Shown piece by piece: positions 43,820 to 52,075 of a stretch of DNA of 64,000 nt. The translations under genes and the position numbers were made by a program. The notes beneath the pieces are model-generated. The model was not told the origin of the DNA, made no database searches, and was given only the letters and a program-made list of their open reading frames with translations. The stretch comes from Curtobacterium sp. 9128. Its GTDB lineage: Bacteria; Actinomycetota; Actinomycetes; Actinomycetales; Microbacteriaceae. The DNA lies in the NCBI RefSeq assembly GCF_007673775.1, contig NZ_VEAF01000009.1:84531-148530 (forward strand). Direction: 5' to 3'. Position 1 is the stretch's first letter. Every line of letters starts with the position of its first letter.

Positions 43820-45067
43820 GTGACCGACACCAGCGCTCCTCCCCAGGCCCCGACGCTCGCCGACATCGAGGCGGCACGGGTGACCATCGCGGGGGTCGCC
43901 CGGGTGACGCCCATGGAGACGTCGCAGTTCCTCGCCCAGGTCCTCGGCTCCCCGGTGCACCTGAAGTGCGAGAACCTGCAGCGCACCGGGGCGTACAAGG
44001 TCCGCGGCGCGTACAACCGGCTCGCCGCCCTGACCCCGGAGCAGCGCGCGGCGGGCGTCGTCGCCGCGAGCGCCGGCAACCACGCCCAGGGCGTCGCCCT
44101 CGCCGCGCGCGAGCTCGGCATCCCGGCGACGATCTTCACGCCGGTCGGGGTGGCGCTGCCGAAGCTGCAGGCGACCCGGCACTACGGCGCCGAGGTGGTC
44201 CTCCACGGCCACTCGGTGGAGGAGGCGCTGTCCGCGGCGAAGGACTTCGGTGCCCGGACGGGCGCCGTGTTCATCCCGCCGTTCGACCACCCCGACGTGA
44301 TCGCCGGGCAGGGGACCCTCGGCCTCGAGATCCTCGACCAGGTACCCGACGTCGACACCGTCGTCGTGCCGATCGGCGGCGGCGGCGTGATCTCCGGCAT
44401 CGCCATCGCCGTGAAGGGCCTCGCGGAGCGGCTCGGTCGTCCGATCCGCGTGATCGGCGTGCAGGCGGAGAACGCCGCCGCCTACCCGGACTCGCTCGAC
44501 GCCGGAGAGCCGGTGACGATCCAGACGACGCCGACCATCGCGGACGGCATCGCCGTCGCACGGCCCGGCGAGCTGAACTTCCCGATCATCCGCGACCTGG
44601 TCGACGAGGTCGTGACGGTGTCCGACGACGACGTCGCCCGCGCGCTCCTGGTGCTGCTCGAGCGGGCGAAGCTCGTCGTCGAGGCGGCGGGCGCGGTCGG
44701 CGTCGCCGCGATCATGGCCGGCTCGGTGCGCGACACCGGGCGGACCGTGGTGCTCCTGAGCGGCGGCAACATCGACCCGCTCATGATGGAGCGGGTGATC
44801 ACCCGCGGCCTCGTCGCCGCCTCGCGGTACATCGGCATCCGGATCATGCTGCCGGACCGTCCCGGGCAGCTCGCGCGCGTCGCCCAGGTCATCTCCGACG
44901 CGGGCGCGAACGTGGTCGAGGTGCTGCACACCCGGCACGGGCAGGGGCTGGTGATCAACGAGGTCGCGCTCGACCTGTCGATCGAGGCCCGCGGTCCCGA
45001 GCACGCCGAAGAGGTCATCCAGCGGCTCCACGAGGCGGGGTTCCGCCCGGAGCAGCTCCTGCGCTGA
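43820..45067 (+). CDS. ilvA: Threonine ammonia-lyase (ACT-containing)
   Basis: A 415-residue PLP enzyme converting threonine to 2-oxobutanoate and ammonia. The PLP lysine is K60 in GAYKVRGAYNRL; the phosphate-binding glycine loop is VVPIGGGGVISGIA (about residue 183); SAGNHAQGVAL contacts the substrate. The C-terminal 75 residues (IGIRIMLPDRPGQLARVAQVI) form one ACT domain, the short form of about 410 residues common in actinobacteria. GTG start at 43820 close behind GGGGGAG. It may serve isoleucine synthesis or threonine breakdown; thrE earlier in the window also handles threonine but is not adjacent. Confidence 0.94.
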   Translation: MTDTSAPPQAPTLADIEAARVTIAGVARVTPMETSQFLAQVLGSPVHLKCENLQRTGAYKVRGAYNRLAALTPEQRAAGVVAASAGNHAQGVALAARELGIPATIFTPVGVALPKLQATRHYGAEVVLHGHSVEEALSAAKDFGARTGAVFIPPFDHPDVIAGQGTLGLEILDQVPDVDTVVVPIGGGGVISGIAIAVKGLAERLGRPIRVIGVQAENAAAYPDSLDAGEPVTIQTTPTIADGIAVARPGELNFPIIRDLVDEVVTVSDDDVARALLVLLERAKLVVEAAGAVGVAAIMAGSVRDTGRTVVLLSGGNIDPLMMERVITRGLVAASRYIGIRIMLPDRPGQLARVAQVISDAGANVVEVLHTRHGQGLVINEVALDLSIEARGPEHAEEVIQRLHEAGFRPEQLLR

Positions 45068-45078
45068 CCCCCACGGTC

Positions 45079-45142
45079 GTGCACGACACCGCGGGGCGGA
45101 CCCGCGGTGCACGACGCCCGGGGCGGACCCGTCGTGCACGAC
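45079..45142. repeat. 27-28-bp tandem repeat after ilvA
   Basis: GTGCACGAC at 45079, 45107 and 45134, each followed by a similar GGGGCGGACCCG segment: two full units and the start of a third. It lies between the ilvA stop and the terminator. Confidence 0.8.
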
Positions 45143-45150
45143 ACCCCGAC

Positions 45151-45190
45151 ACGGACACAGCACCGCGGTGTTCCGCGGTGCTGTGTCCGT
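45151..45190. terminator. Bidirectional terminator between ilvA and greA
   Basis: A perfect 18-bp stem ACGGACACAGCACCGCGG (45151-45168) with its complement (45173-45190), loop TGTT. It lies between convergent genes. Confidence 0.9.
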
Positions 45191-45241
45191 TCCGGGGGGC
45201 TGTGGCGTGCCCGCGTGCGCGTGCCCGCCGTGCGCGTGCGG

Positions 45242-45730
45242 CTACGGCTCGTAGCGCTCGACCTTCGTCACCTCGACGGCGATCTCCTTGCCGTTCGGCG
45301 CCGTGTAGGTCGTCGCATCGCCGGCACGGAGGCCCACGATCGCCGCACCGACCGGGCTGACCGGGCTGTACACGGTGAGGTCCGACCCCTCCGCGACGAT
45401 CTCGCGGCTGCCGACGAGGAAGGTCGATGGGTCCCCGGCGATCGTGGCCGTGACGACGGTGCCGGGCTCGACGGTGCCGTCGAACTCGGCCTCGCGCACC
45501 GTGGCGGTCTTGAGCAGGTTCGTGAGGACGCGGATGCGGGCCTCGATCTTGCCCTGCTCGTCCTTGGCGGCGTGGTAGCCGCCGTTCTCCTTGAGGTCGC
45601 CTTCCTCGCGCGCGGCCTCGATGCGGCGGGCGATCTCGGCACGGCCCTCGCCGCTCAGCTCCTCGAGCTCCGCCTTGAGGCGGTCGTACGCCTCCTGCGT
45701 GAGCCAGGTGGCCTGCGTGTCGTTGCTCAT
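45242..45730 (-). CDS. greA: Transcription elongation factor GreA
   Basis: A 162-residue factor that rescues backtracked RNA polymerase by promoting transcript cleavage. The N-terminal coiled coil begins WLTQEAYDRLKAELEELSGEGR and carries the tip acidic residues in AREEGDLKENGGYHAAKDEQG (Asp and Glu that enter the secondary channel). The C-terminal FKBP-like domain ends EIAVEVTKVERYEP. The ATG at 45730 is chosen since AAGGGA lies 9 bases upstream; an in-frame ATG at 45739 touches that ribosome site. It lies 75 bases from the DUF4307 gene, transcribed in the same direction, the usual actinobacterial order. Confidence 0.95.
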   Translation of the reverse strand: MSNDTQATWLTQEAYDRLKAELEELSGEGRAEIARRIEAAREEGDLKENGGYHAAKDEQGKIEARIRVLTNLLKTATVREAEFDGTVEPGTVVTATIAGDPSTFLVGSREIVAEGSDLTVYSPVSPVGAAIVGLRAGDATTYTAPNGKEIAVEVTKVERYEP

Positions 45731-45805
45731 GTACGTCATTCCCTTCGGCCATGAAAGAACGAGACCGACCGGAGCGGTCGGTCTCGTCAGGCGAATCACG
45801 GCAGT

Positions 45806-46333
45806 CTAGGGAACCCAGCAGGTGTGGATCAAGCCGGTCACGCCACGCGTGGTCGTGTTGACGTCCGTCGTGATCGTCCGGGTGCGCTCGGGGACCGGGG
45901 GCAGCGTCACGGTCTTCCAGCCGACGATCGTGTACGACTTGTCGAGCACCTGCACGGTGCACTCGGTCCGCGTCCCCGGGTCGACCGACACCTGCGAGTG
46001 CACGACCGCGTGGTGCTCGGACACGATCTCGTACCCGACGTCCTCGGTGTCCAGGCCGTGCGACGTCTGCCCCGGACCCGCCCAGATGACCCACGCGCCG
46101 AACACGACCACGATCGCGGCCGCCGCGGCGACGGCGAGCAGGCGCGCGCGACGCTTCCGGCCGGGCGTGCGGCCGTAGCGGTCGTCGAGGGTCGCCGTCG
46201 CGGTGGCTCCGGTGGGGGTCGGGTTCAGCTGTTCGGACAGTTCGGGGCTCCCGGGGTGATTATCCTGATCCCAGGGTAGTTCACGTGTGCCGTGCGCCAC
46301 CCGCGTCCCTGGATCGCCAGCAGTGAGGAACAC
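45806..46333 (-). CDS. DUF4307 family membrane protein
   Basis: A protein of up to 175 residues with LDDRYGRTPGRKRRARL before one membrane helix (LLAVAAAAAIVVVFGAWVIWA) and an extracytoplasmic beta-rich domain (EIVSEHHAVVHSQVSVDPGTRTECTVQVLD; the last residues have a Cys, HTCWVP, that could pair with the first). This is the actinobacterial DUF4307 family, found between greA and mca. The coordinates give the longest frame. The true start is uncertain: ATG 46333 would place it 2 bases from the divergent mca start; GTG 46300 and a CTG at 46240 preceded by GGGAG are alternatives, and the last gives the N terminus MSEQLNPTPTG. Confidence 0.8.
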   Translation of the reverse strand: MFLTAGDPGTRVAHGTRELPWDQDNHPGSPELSEQLNPTPTGATATATLDDRYGRTPGRKRRARLLAVAAAAAIVVVFGAWVIWAGPGQTSHGLDTEDVGYEIVSEHHAVVHSQVSVDPGTRTECTVQVLDKSYTIVGWKTVTLPPVPERTRTITTDVNTTTRGVTGLIHTCWVP

Positions 46334-46335
46334 CT

Positions 46336-47226
46336 GTGCCGTACCGCCTGATGGCCGTCCACGCGCACCCCGACGACGAGTCGAGCAAGGGCGCGGCCAC
46401 CGCGGCGAAGTACGTGGCCGAGGGCAACGAGGTCCTCGTGGTCTCCTGCACCGGTGGTGAGGCGGGTGACATCCTCAACGAGCAGCTCGGCGAACCGGCG
46501 ACGAGCCGTGCCCACCGTGACATGGCCGGGTTCCGCCGCAGCGAGATGGCCGCGGCGCAGGCCGCGCTGGGCATCGACCACGTCTGGCTCGGGTACCACG
46601 ACTCCGGCCTGCCCGACGCGGAGAAGGGCGAGAGCGTCCGCCCTGGCACGTTCTCGACCGTGCCGCTGGAGTACTCGACCGAGGCGCTCGTGCGCGTGGT
46701 CCGCCGGTTCCGCCCGCACGTGCTCGTCACCTACGACGAGAACGGCGGCTACCCGCACCCCGACCACATCCGCACGCACGAGGTCTCGATGGCCGCGTGG
46801 CGTGACGCCGGTGACCCGACGAAGTACCCGGACGCCGGGGAACCGTGGGAGATCGCGAAGCTCTACTACGAGCGCACGATGAACCCGCGTCGCTTCCGCA
46901 CCGTCTTCGAGGCCCTGCAGGAACGCGACCCGGACAGCCCGGCGGTCGAGCAGCTCCGCGAGTGGGTCGAGCGGTTCGCCGACCGTCCGGACCTCGCCAC
47001 GACGCACGTGGACGTGCACGAGTGGTTCGACGCGCGGGACGCGGCACTCCGCGCCCACGCCAGCCAGGTGCCCCCGGACAGCGCCTTCTTCTACTGGCCG
47101 AACGACCTCCTCGCGACGGTGTGGCCGACCGAGGACTACCAGCTCGTCGAGGCACGTGTGCCCACCGACCTGCCGGAGTCCGACCTCTTCGCGGGGATCC
47201 CACCGGAACAGGACCTCAACGCGTGA
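46336..47226 (+). CDS. mca: Mycothiol conjugate amidase Mca
   Basis: A 296-residue zinc amidase that splits mycothiol S-conjugates of toxic electrophiles, releasing a mercapturic acid for export. The zinc site is VHAHPDDES (His11, Asp14) plus the later His in YPHPDHIRTHE (near residue 140). SCTGGEAGDILNEQ and LGYHDSGLPD are typical of Mca and of its paralogue MshB; the DUF4307-greA neighbourhood and length favour Mca. GTG start after GAGGAA. Mycothiol is restricted to actinobacteria, so this gene supports the taxonomic call. Confidence 0.92.
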   Translation: MPYRLMAVHAHPDDESSKGAATAAKYVAEGNEVLVVSCTGGEAGDILNEQLGEPATSRAHRDMAGFRRSEMAAAQAALGIDHVWLGYHDSGLPDAEKGESVRPGTFSTVPLEYSTEALVRVVRRFRPHVLVTYDENGGYPHPDHIRTHEVSMAAWRDAGDPTKYPDAGEPWEIAKLYYERTMNPRRFRTVFEALQERDPDSPAVEQLREWVERFADRPDLATTHVDVHEWFDARDAALRAHASQVPPDSAFFYWPNDLLATVWPTEDYQLVEARVPTDLPESDLFAGIPPEQDLNA

Positions 47227-47513
47227 TCACCCTCGCGGCAGTGCTCGCCGCCACCCCGAGTCCCAGCCCGACATCGGCCGTCCCCGACGTGGACGTCACG
47301 CCGGGCGTGGCCGGGTTCATCGCGATCGCGGCGGTCGCCGTCCTGACGATCCTGCTCATCATCGACATGACCCGGCGCATCCGGCGCACCCGCTACCGTG
47401 CGGAGATCCGGGAGCGCCTCGAGGCCGAGGCCCGCGGCGAGACGCCGGACGACCCGGACGACCCGGCCGAGCCGGGCCGTGACGACGTCGGGGACGGCAC
47501 CGGGCGGCTCTGA
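47223..47513 (+). CDS. Small membrane protein after mca
   Basis: A 96-residue protein whose GTG start overlaps the mca stop (GTGA at 47223-47226). A short N-terminal hydrophobic part (ITLAAVLAATPSPSPTSA) is followed by a membrane helix (VAGFIAIAAVAVLTILLIIDM, residues 29-49), then a basic juxtamembrane stretch RRIRRTRYRAEIRERLEAEA and an acidic Pro/Asp tail. Small proteins of this layout commonly follow mca in actinobacteria. The function is unknown. Confidence 0.8.
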   Translation: MITLAAVLAATPSPSPTSAVPDVDVTPGVAGFIAIAAVAVLTILLIIDMTRRIRRTRYRAEIRERLEAEARGETPDDPDDPAEPGRDDVGDGTGRL

Positions 47514-47534
47514 CGCCGGTCACCGACCGAGCGC

Positions 47535-47573
47535 ACTGGAGGCTCCTGCCGGACCCCGCCACGGGCCTCCAGT
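47535..47573. terminator. Hairpin (GGAGGC family)
   Basis: ACTGGAGGC (47535-47543) pairs with GCCTCCAGT (47565-47573), between the convergent small membrane protein and hemolysin-III genes. It is the CTGGAGGC variant of the local hairpin. Confidence 0.75.
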
Positions 47574-47583
47574 CCGGTGTCCG

Positions 47584-48288
47584 TCAGCGGACCGGGTGCA
47601 GGGCCACCAGCAGGATGCCCGCCCACTGCGCCGCGAACGCGGCGACGGTGAGGGCGTGGAAGACCTCGTGGAAGCCGAAGAACGTCGGGGACGGGTTCGG
47701 TCGCTTGAAGCCGTACACGAGCGCCCCGACGACGTAGGCGAGGCCGCCGGACAGCACGAGCACGGTCATCGGCACGCTCGCGGCGAAGAGCTGCGGCAGG
47801 ATCCCGAGCGCCGCGCACCCGAGCGCGAGGTACAGCGGGACGTACAGCCACCGCGGGGCCCCGATCCAGAACACCCGGAAGGCGATGCCGAGGAGCGCGC
47901 CGCCCCACATCACCCAGAGCACCCAGACCATCACCTGGTGCGGCAGCGCGCAGACCGCCACGGGCGTGTACGTGCCGGCGATGAGCAGGAAGATGTTCGT
48001 GTGGTCGATCCGCTTGAGGACCCGCTTGACCACCGGCCCCCACGGGAAGCGGTGGTAGGTCGCGGAGACGCCGAACATGATCAGTGACGTCGCCATGAAC
48101 ACGGCGCACGCGGCCTTCGCGGCCGGGGTCGCCGCCAGGGTGACGAGCACGATGCCCATCGCGATGGCGAACGGGAACGTGCCCAGGTGGATCCAGCCCC
48201 GCCATGCCGGACGTGCCTCGACGGTCGTCGCGGCCTCTTCCGTGAACGGGACGTGGGGGATGGTGTCGGTGTCCCGGGGGTGGTCCAT
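47584..48288 (-). CDS. Hemolysin III family protein (PAQR superfamily)
   Basis: A 234-residue membrane protein with seven hydrophobic segments. The family motifs are visible: SATYHRFPWGPVVKRVLKRIDHTNIFLLIAGTYTP in register near residue 78 (Ser, His and Asp of the putative metal site) and the final FFGFHEVFHALTVAAFAAQW with the HxxxH. PAQR proteins are metal-dependent membrane amidases or ceramidase-like enzymes; the hemolysin name is historical. ATG at 48288 is 6 nt after TATCGT on the minus strand. It is divergent from uppS. Confidence 0.9.
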   Translation of the reverse strand: MDHPRDTDTIPHVPFTEEAATTVEARPAWRGWIHLGTFPFAIAMGIVLVTLAATPAAKAACAVFMATSLIMFGVSATYHRFPWGPVVKRVLKRIDHTNIFLLIAGTYTPVAVCALPHQVMVWVLWVMWGGALLGIAFRVFWIGAPRWLYVPLYLALGCAALGILPQLFAASVPMTVLVLSGGLAYVVGALVYGFKRPNPSPTFFGFHEVFHALTVAAFAAQWAGILLVALHPVR

Positions 48289-48294
48289 GCCCCG

Positions 48295-48300
48295 ACGATA
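48295..48300 (-). promoter_or_regulatory. -10 element TATCGT (minus strand), leaderless type
   Basis: TATCGT read on the minus strand lies 6 nt before the ATG at 48288. Confidence 0.5.
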
Positions 48301-48351
48301 GGACGGCGCAGCACACCGACGGCTGGGAGTCGGCACCGAGCGACCGTGCAC

Positions 48352-48357
48352 TACAGT
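48352..48357 (+). promoter_or_regulatory. -10 element TACAGT, leaderless type (uppS)
   Basis: TACAGT lies 6 nt before the GTG at 48364. It decides the start of uppS within a longer open frame. Confidence 0.55.
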
Positions 48358-48363
48358 CGTTGC

Positions 48364-49149
48364 GTGACCGGCAGGCTGGGACGGGAAGGACGCGGGATCC
48401 TCTACCGCGCCTACCAGCAGCGCATCCGCAGGCAGATCGACGGAGCCCCGACGCCGAAGCACGTCGCGATGATCGTGGACGGCAACCGCCGCTGGGCGAA
48501 GCAGCTCGGCCTCGAGACCGCAGCCCACGGACACCGGGCGGGTGCGGCGAAGATCCCCGAGTTCCTGACCTGGTGCGAGGACCTCGACGTCCAGGTGGTG
48601 ACCCTCTACCTGCTCTCGGCGGACAACCTCAAGGGCCGCGGGGGCGAGGAGCTCGAGGAGCTCATCGCCATCATCGGTGCCCTCGCCGACCGCCTGTCCC
48701 GGCAGGGGTCCTGGCGTGTGCAGCACGTCGGGTCGAACGACGGTCTGCCCGACGAACTCGTCCGGGAACTGACGGAGGCCGAGGCCCGCAGCGCGGACAA
48801 CACCGGGCTGCACATCAACCTGGCGGTCGGGTACGGCGGACGGCGCGAGATCGCGGACGCCATGCGGAGCATCGTCCGGGCGCACGGAGAGGGCGGGGGC
48901 ACGCTCGACACCCTCGCCGAGGTGCTCACGCCGGAGCTGATCGGCGACCACCTGTACACGCAGGGGCAGCCCGACCCGGACCTGATGATCCGTACATCCG
49001 GCGAGCAGCGGTTGTCCGACTTCATGCTGTGGCAGAGCGCGCACAGTGAGTTCTACTTCGTCGAGGCGTTCTACCCGGACCTGCGCGAGGTCGACTTCCT
49101 CCGGGCGGTGCGCGACTTCGGGCGCCGCTCGCGGCGCTTCGGGGGCTGA
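48364..49149 (+). CDS. uppS: Isoprenyl transferase (polyprenyl diphosphate synthase)
   Basis: A 261-residue cis-prenyltransferase that makes the C50/C55 lipid carrier for peptidoglycan and envelope glycans. The catalytic Asp is D39 in MIVDGNRRWAKQLGL; HGHRAGAAKIPEF and TLYLLSADNLKGRGGEEL follow; the diphosphate-binding region is DLMIRTSGEQRLSDFMLWQSAHSEFYF in register, with FVEAFYPDLREVDF at the end. The length is usual. SADNLK in place of the more common S-T/A-E-N-W/L is a conservative change. Actinobacteria often have two such enzymes; which product length this one makes is unclear. Confidence 0.95.
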   Translation: MTGRLGREGRGILYRAYQQRIRRQIDGAPTPKHVAMIVDGNRRWAKQLGLETAAHGHRAGAAKIPEFLTWCEDLDVQVVTLYLLSADNLKGRGGEELEELIAIIGALADRLSRQGSWRVQHVGSNDGLPDELVRELTEAEARSADNTGLHINLAVGYGGRREIADAMRSIVRAHGEGGGTLDTLAEVLTPELIGDHLYTQGQPDPDLMIRTSGEQRLSDFMLWQSAHSEFYFVEAFYPDLREVDFLRAVRDFGRRSRRFGG

Positions 49150-49244
49150 ACCGGGTCGATTCCCGCGCTGCGGACCGGTCGATTCCGGCGCTGGCCGCGG
49201 TCCCAGTACACTCACAGGGTTCTGTTCCTCTGAAAGGTGCCCCT

Positions 49245-50366
49245 GTGACCACGATCGACGAGTACGCCGCCGGCTTCGCGGAGGAGCCCGGGTACCTCGA
49301 CCACGCCGCATTCGGGCCGGTGCAGACCGCCGTGCTCGAGGAGCAGCGCGTCCTCGGGACCATCCAGGAGCACATGCGCTTCGGTGCGATGGAGACGCTC
49401 GACGAGCAGGACGCCCGCGTCCGTGCCGTCGCCGCCCGGCTCGTCCGCGTCCGTGCGGACCAGGTCGCCTCGCAGACCGCCACCACCCCGGGCCTGCTGC
49501 AGACGGCGTTCGGCCTGACCGGCGGCGTGCTGGTGTCCGCCGACGACTACCCCGCGATGCCGCTCGCACTGGCGAGCGCGGCGTCCTCGACGGGCGGCCG
49601 GGTCCGTCCCGTCGTCATCGAGTCCGGCGCCGGCTGGATGACGCCCGAGCTCGTCGCGGCCCGACTGGACTCCGCGCCCGACGACGTCACGGCCGTGGCG
49701 GTGTCGCTCGTCGACTGGCGGACCGGGTACCGCGCCGACCTCGCCGCGCTCCGCGACGTCGTCGGGGACCGCCTGCTCATCGTCGACGCCATCCAGGGGT
49801 TCGGCGTCGTCGACGCGGCGTACGAGGCCGCCGACGTCGTCGCCACCGGTGGGCAGAAGTGGCTCCACGCCGGCTGGGGGACGGGCTTCGTGTCGTTCAC
49901 CGACCGTGCGCTCGATCGGCTGCAGCCGGCGCTCTCCGGTCCGCACGGGACGACCGGTTGGCCCGTCGAGGTGCCCTCGGTGCGTCCAGGGGCCGCCGGC
50001 TTCAGCATGACGCGGATCGACCCCGTCGCCCAGGCCCGGCTCGCGGTGGCGCTCGAACGGCTGACGGCCGTCGGAGTCGCCGCCGTGGAGGCGCGGGTGG
50101 CCGACCGTGTCGAGCGGGTCCTCGCGATCGTCGACGAGTTCGGGATCGAGGTCGAGTCGAGCCGCGACCCCGCCGAACGTGCCGGGATCGTGGTGCTCCG
50201 ACCTGCCGAGGGCCGCCTCACCGCCCTCGTCGCGGCGCTGCACAACCACGGGGTCACGGCGTCCACCCGGCTGGGGACCGTCCGCGTGTCGGTCTTCGCG
50301 TCGACGACGGACGAGACGCTCGACATGTTCCGGGACGCCTGCATCTCCACCGCCACGTCCTTCTGA
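49245..50366 (+). CDS. Class V aminotransferase-like PLP enzyme
   Basis: A 373-residue PLP enzyme of fold type I, resembling cysteine desulfurases and isopenicillin-N epimerase relatives. LDHAAFGPV near the N terminus, [13 protein letters not shown] with the Asp contacting the PLP ring nitrogen, and [19 protein letters not shown] with the Schiff-base Lys at about residue 205 are all present. There is no active-site Cys in the loop expected for a NifS/SufS desulfurase, so a sulfur transfer role is unlikely. GTG start after GAAAGGTG. Alone between uppS and phoH; the substrate is unknown. Confidence 0.85.
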   Translation: MTTIDEYAAGFAEEPGYLDHAAFGPVQTAVLEEQRVLGTIQEHMRFGAMETLDEQDARVRAVAARLVRVRADQVASQTATTPGLLQTAFGLTGGVLVSADDYPAMPLALASAASSTGGRVRPVVIESGAGWMTPELVAARLDSAPDDVTAVAVSLVDWRTGYRADLAALRDVVGDRLLIVDAIQGFGVVDAAYEAADVVATGGQKWLHAGWGTGFVSFTDRALDRLQPALSGPHGTTGWPVEVPSVRPGAAGFSMTRIDPVAQARLAVALERLTAVGVAAVEARVADRVERVLAIVDEFGIEVESSRDPAERAGIVVLRPAEGRLTALVAALHNHGVTASTRLGTVRVSVFASTTDETLDMFRDACISTATSF

Positions 50367-50625
50367 CGCCGGGGCCGCCGCGCTCCTGTCGCCCGGGCTA
50401 CCGCGCTTCTGTCGCCGGGGGTGCCGCGCGACGCTCAGGTCGCGTTCACGGAACCGTAACCGAGGGATGCGCGTGTCGCTGGCGTCCTGTCGGAGGTCCG
50501 ACGTAGCTTGGCGGCATCGGGCACCGCGCCCGATCGAAGCGGCCACAGACGGTGCTTCGGGACCAGCTCCGTGGCCGTGTCGAGGACAAGGACCGGGCCG
50601 AGCGCGGCCCGGGGATGGAGTGGTC
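50367..50625. other. Region upstream of the PhoH-like gene
   Basis: 259 bases without a gene. TAGCTT at 50504-50509 could be a -10. The 110 bases after it contain self-complementary segments (CATCGGGC/GCCCGATCG; GGGCCG/CGGCCC) and would form a structured leader. Nothing matches a riboswitch that I know. Confidence 0.4.
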
Positions 50626-51993
50626 GTGACCTCCCAGAACGTCTCCCACGGAACCTCGTCAGCAGCGTCGACCTCGGCTCCGGCCGCACGGTCGACCGGC
50701 ACGGACCAGCGCACCTACGTGCTGGACACCTCGGTGCTGCTGAGTGATCCGCGGGCCCTGTTCCGCTTCGACGAGCACGCGGTCGTGCTGCCCGTCGTGG
50801 TCATCAGCGAGCTCGAGTCCAAGCGGAACGACCCGGAGATCGGGTACTTCGCCCGGCAGGCACTCCGGATCCTCGACGAACTCCGCATCGAGCACGAGCG
50901 CCTCGACTTCCCGGTGGCCGTCGGCGCCGGCGGGTCACTCCGCGTCGAGCTGAACCACTCGAACCAGTCCGTCCTGCCGTCCGGGCTCCAGCTCGGCGAC
51001 AACGACTCGCGGATCCTGGCGGTCGCGTCGAACCTCGCCGGCGACGGGCTCGACGTCGTGGTGGTGTCGAAGGACCTCCCGCTCCGGGTGAAGGCGGCGT
51101 CGATCGGCCTCGCCGCCGAGGAGTACCGCGCCGAACTCGCCGTCGACTCCGGCTACACGGGCATCACCGAGCTCCAGGTGTCCGGCGAGCAGATGTCGGA
51201 CCTGTACGAGAAGGAGGAGATCCGCTCCGCGCAACTCGACGGCGTCCCGGTCAACACCGGTGTCGTGATCCACTCCGAGCGCGGCTCGGGCCTCGGCCGT
51301 GTGCACACCATCGGATCCGTCGCCCTGGTCCGCGGCGACCGCGAGGTCTTCGGGCTCCGTGGCCGGTCCGCCGAGCAGCGTCTGGCGATCGACGCCCTCC
51401 TCGACCCGGAGATCGGCATCGTCTCCCTCGGCGGCAGCGCCGGCACGGGCAAGTCCGCGCTCGCGCTCTGCGCCGGGCTCGAGGCCGTGCTCGAACGACA
51501 GCAGCACAAGAAGATCATGGTGTTCCGGCCCCTCTACGCCGTGGGCGGTCAGGAGCTCGGGTACCTGCCGGGTGACGCCAACGAGAAGATGAACCCGTGG
51601 GCGCAAGCGGTCTTCGACACGCTCGGTGCCCTGGTGTCCGACAACGTCCTCGACGAGGTCGTCGAGCGGGGCATGCTCGAGGTGCTCCCGCTCACCCACA
51701 TCCGCGGGCGCTCGCTGCACGACGCGTTCGTCATCGTGGACGAGGCCCAGTCGCTCGAGCGCAACGTGCTGCTGACGATGCTCTCGCGCATCGGGCAGAA
51801 CTCCCGCGTCGTGTTGACCCACGACGTCGCACAGCGGGACAACCTGCGCGTCGGTCGGCACGACGGCGTCGCCTCGGTGATCGAACGGCTCAAGGGGCAC
51901 CCGCTGTTCGCGCACGTCACGCTGACGCGCTCCGAGCGCTCGGCGATCGCCGCACTGGTGACCGAGATGCTCGACTCGCCCGACCTGGTGTAG
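50626..51993 (+). CDS. PhoH family protein (PIN-PhoH fusion)
   Basis: A 455-residue fusion of a PIN-type RNase domain (residues 27-150: [51 protein letters not shown]; the four acidic positions of a PIN site are all kept) with a PhoH ATPase (Walker [11 protein letters not shown] at about 269; [12 protein letters not shown] at about 369). PhoH2-type PIN-PhoH proteins act as sequence-specific RNA helicases and RNases. GTG at 50626 follows GGAG. It is followed by a long perfect palindrome acting as terminator. Confidence 0.93.
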   Translation: MTSQNVSHGTSSAASTSAPAARSTGTDQRTYVLDTSVLLSDPRALFRFDEHAVVLPVVVISELESKRNDPEIGYFARQALRILDELRIEHERLDFPVAVGAGGSLRVELNHSNQSVLPSGLQLGDNDSRILAVASNLAGDGLDVVVVSKDLPLRVKAASIGLAAEEYRAELAVDSGYTGITELQVSGEQMSDLYEKEEIRSAQLDGVPVNTGVVIHSERGSGLGRVHTIGSVALVRGDREVFGLRGRSAEQRLAIDALLDPEIGIVSLGGSAGTGKSALALCAGLEAVLERQQHKKIMVFRPLYAVGGQELGYLPGDANEKMNPWAQAVFDTLGALVSDNVLDEVVERGMLEVLPLTHIRGRSLHDAFVIVDEAQSLERNVLLTMLSRIGQNSRVVLTHDVAQRDNLRVGRHDGVASVIERLKGHPLFAHVTLTRSERSAIAALVTEMLDSPDLV

Positions 51994-52010
51994 CGGAACG
52001 GGACCGCCAC

Positions 52011-52058
52011 GACGGACGGGAGGCCCGGTGCCAGCTGGCACCGGGCCTCCCGTCCGTC
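52011..52058. terminator. 48-bp perfect palindrome between phoH-like gene and fumC
   Basis: The 48 bases from 52011 to 52058 are fully self-complementary (24 + 24; arms begin GACGGACGGGAGGC and meet at CCAG/CTGG). It lies between convergent genes and is the most perfect member of the local hairpin family. Confidence 0.9.
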
Positions 52059-52075
52059 GTGTGGCGTGCGCGCCG

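Noticed and set aside
49245..50366. Cysteine desulfurase (SufS/NifS)
   Set aside because: The PLP lysine is present but no catalytic cysteine loop is visible and no iron-sulfur assembly genes are adjacent, so a generic class V aminotransferase call is kept.
50367..50625. Riboswitch upstream of the PhoH-like gene
   Set aside because: Some hairpins are visible but no known aptamer core is recognisable, so it is reported only as a structured region.
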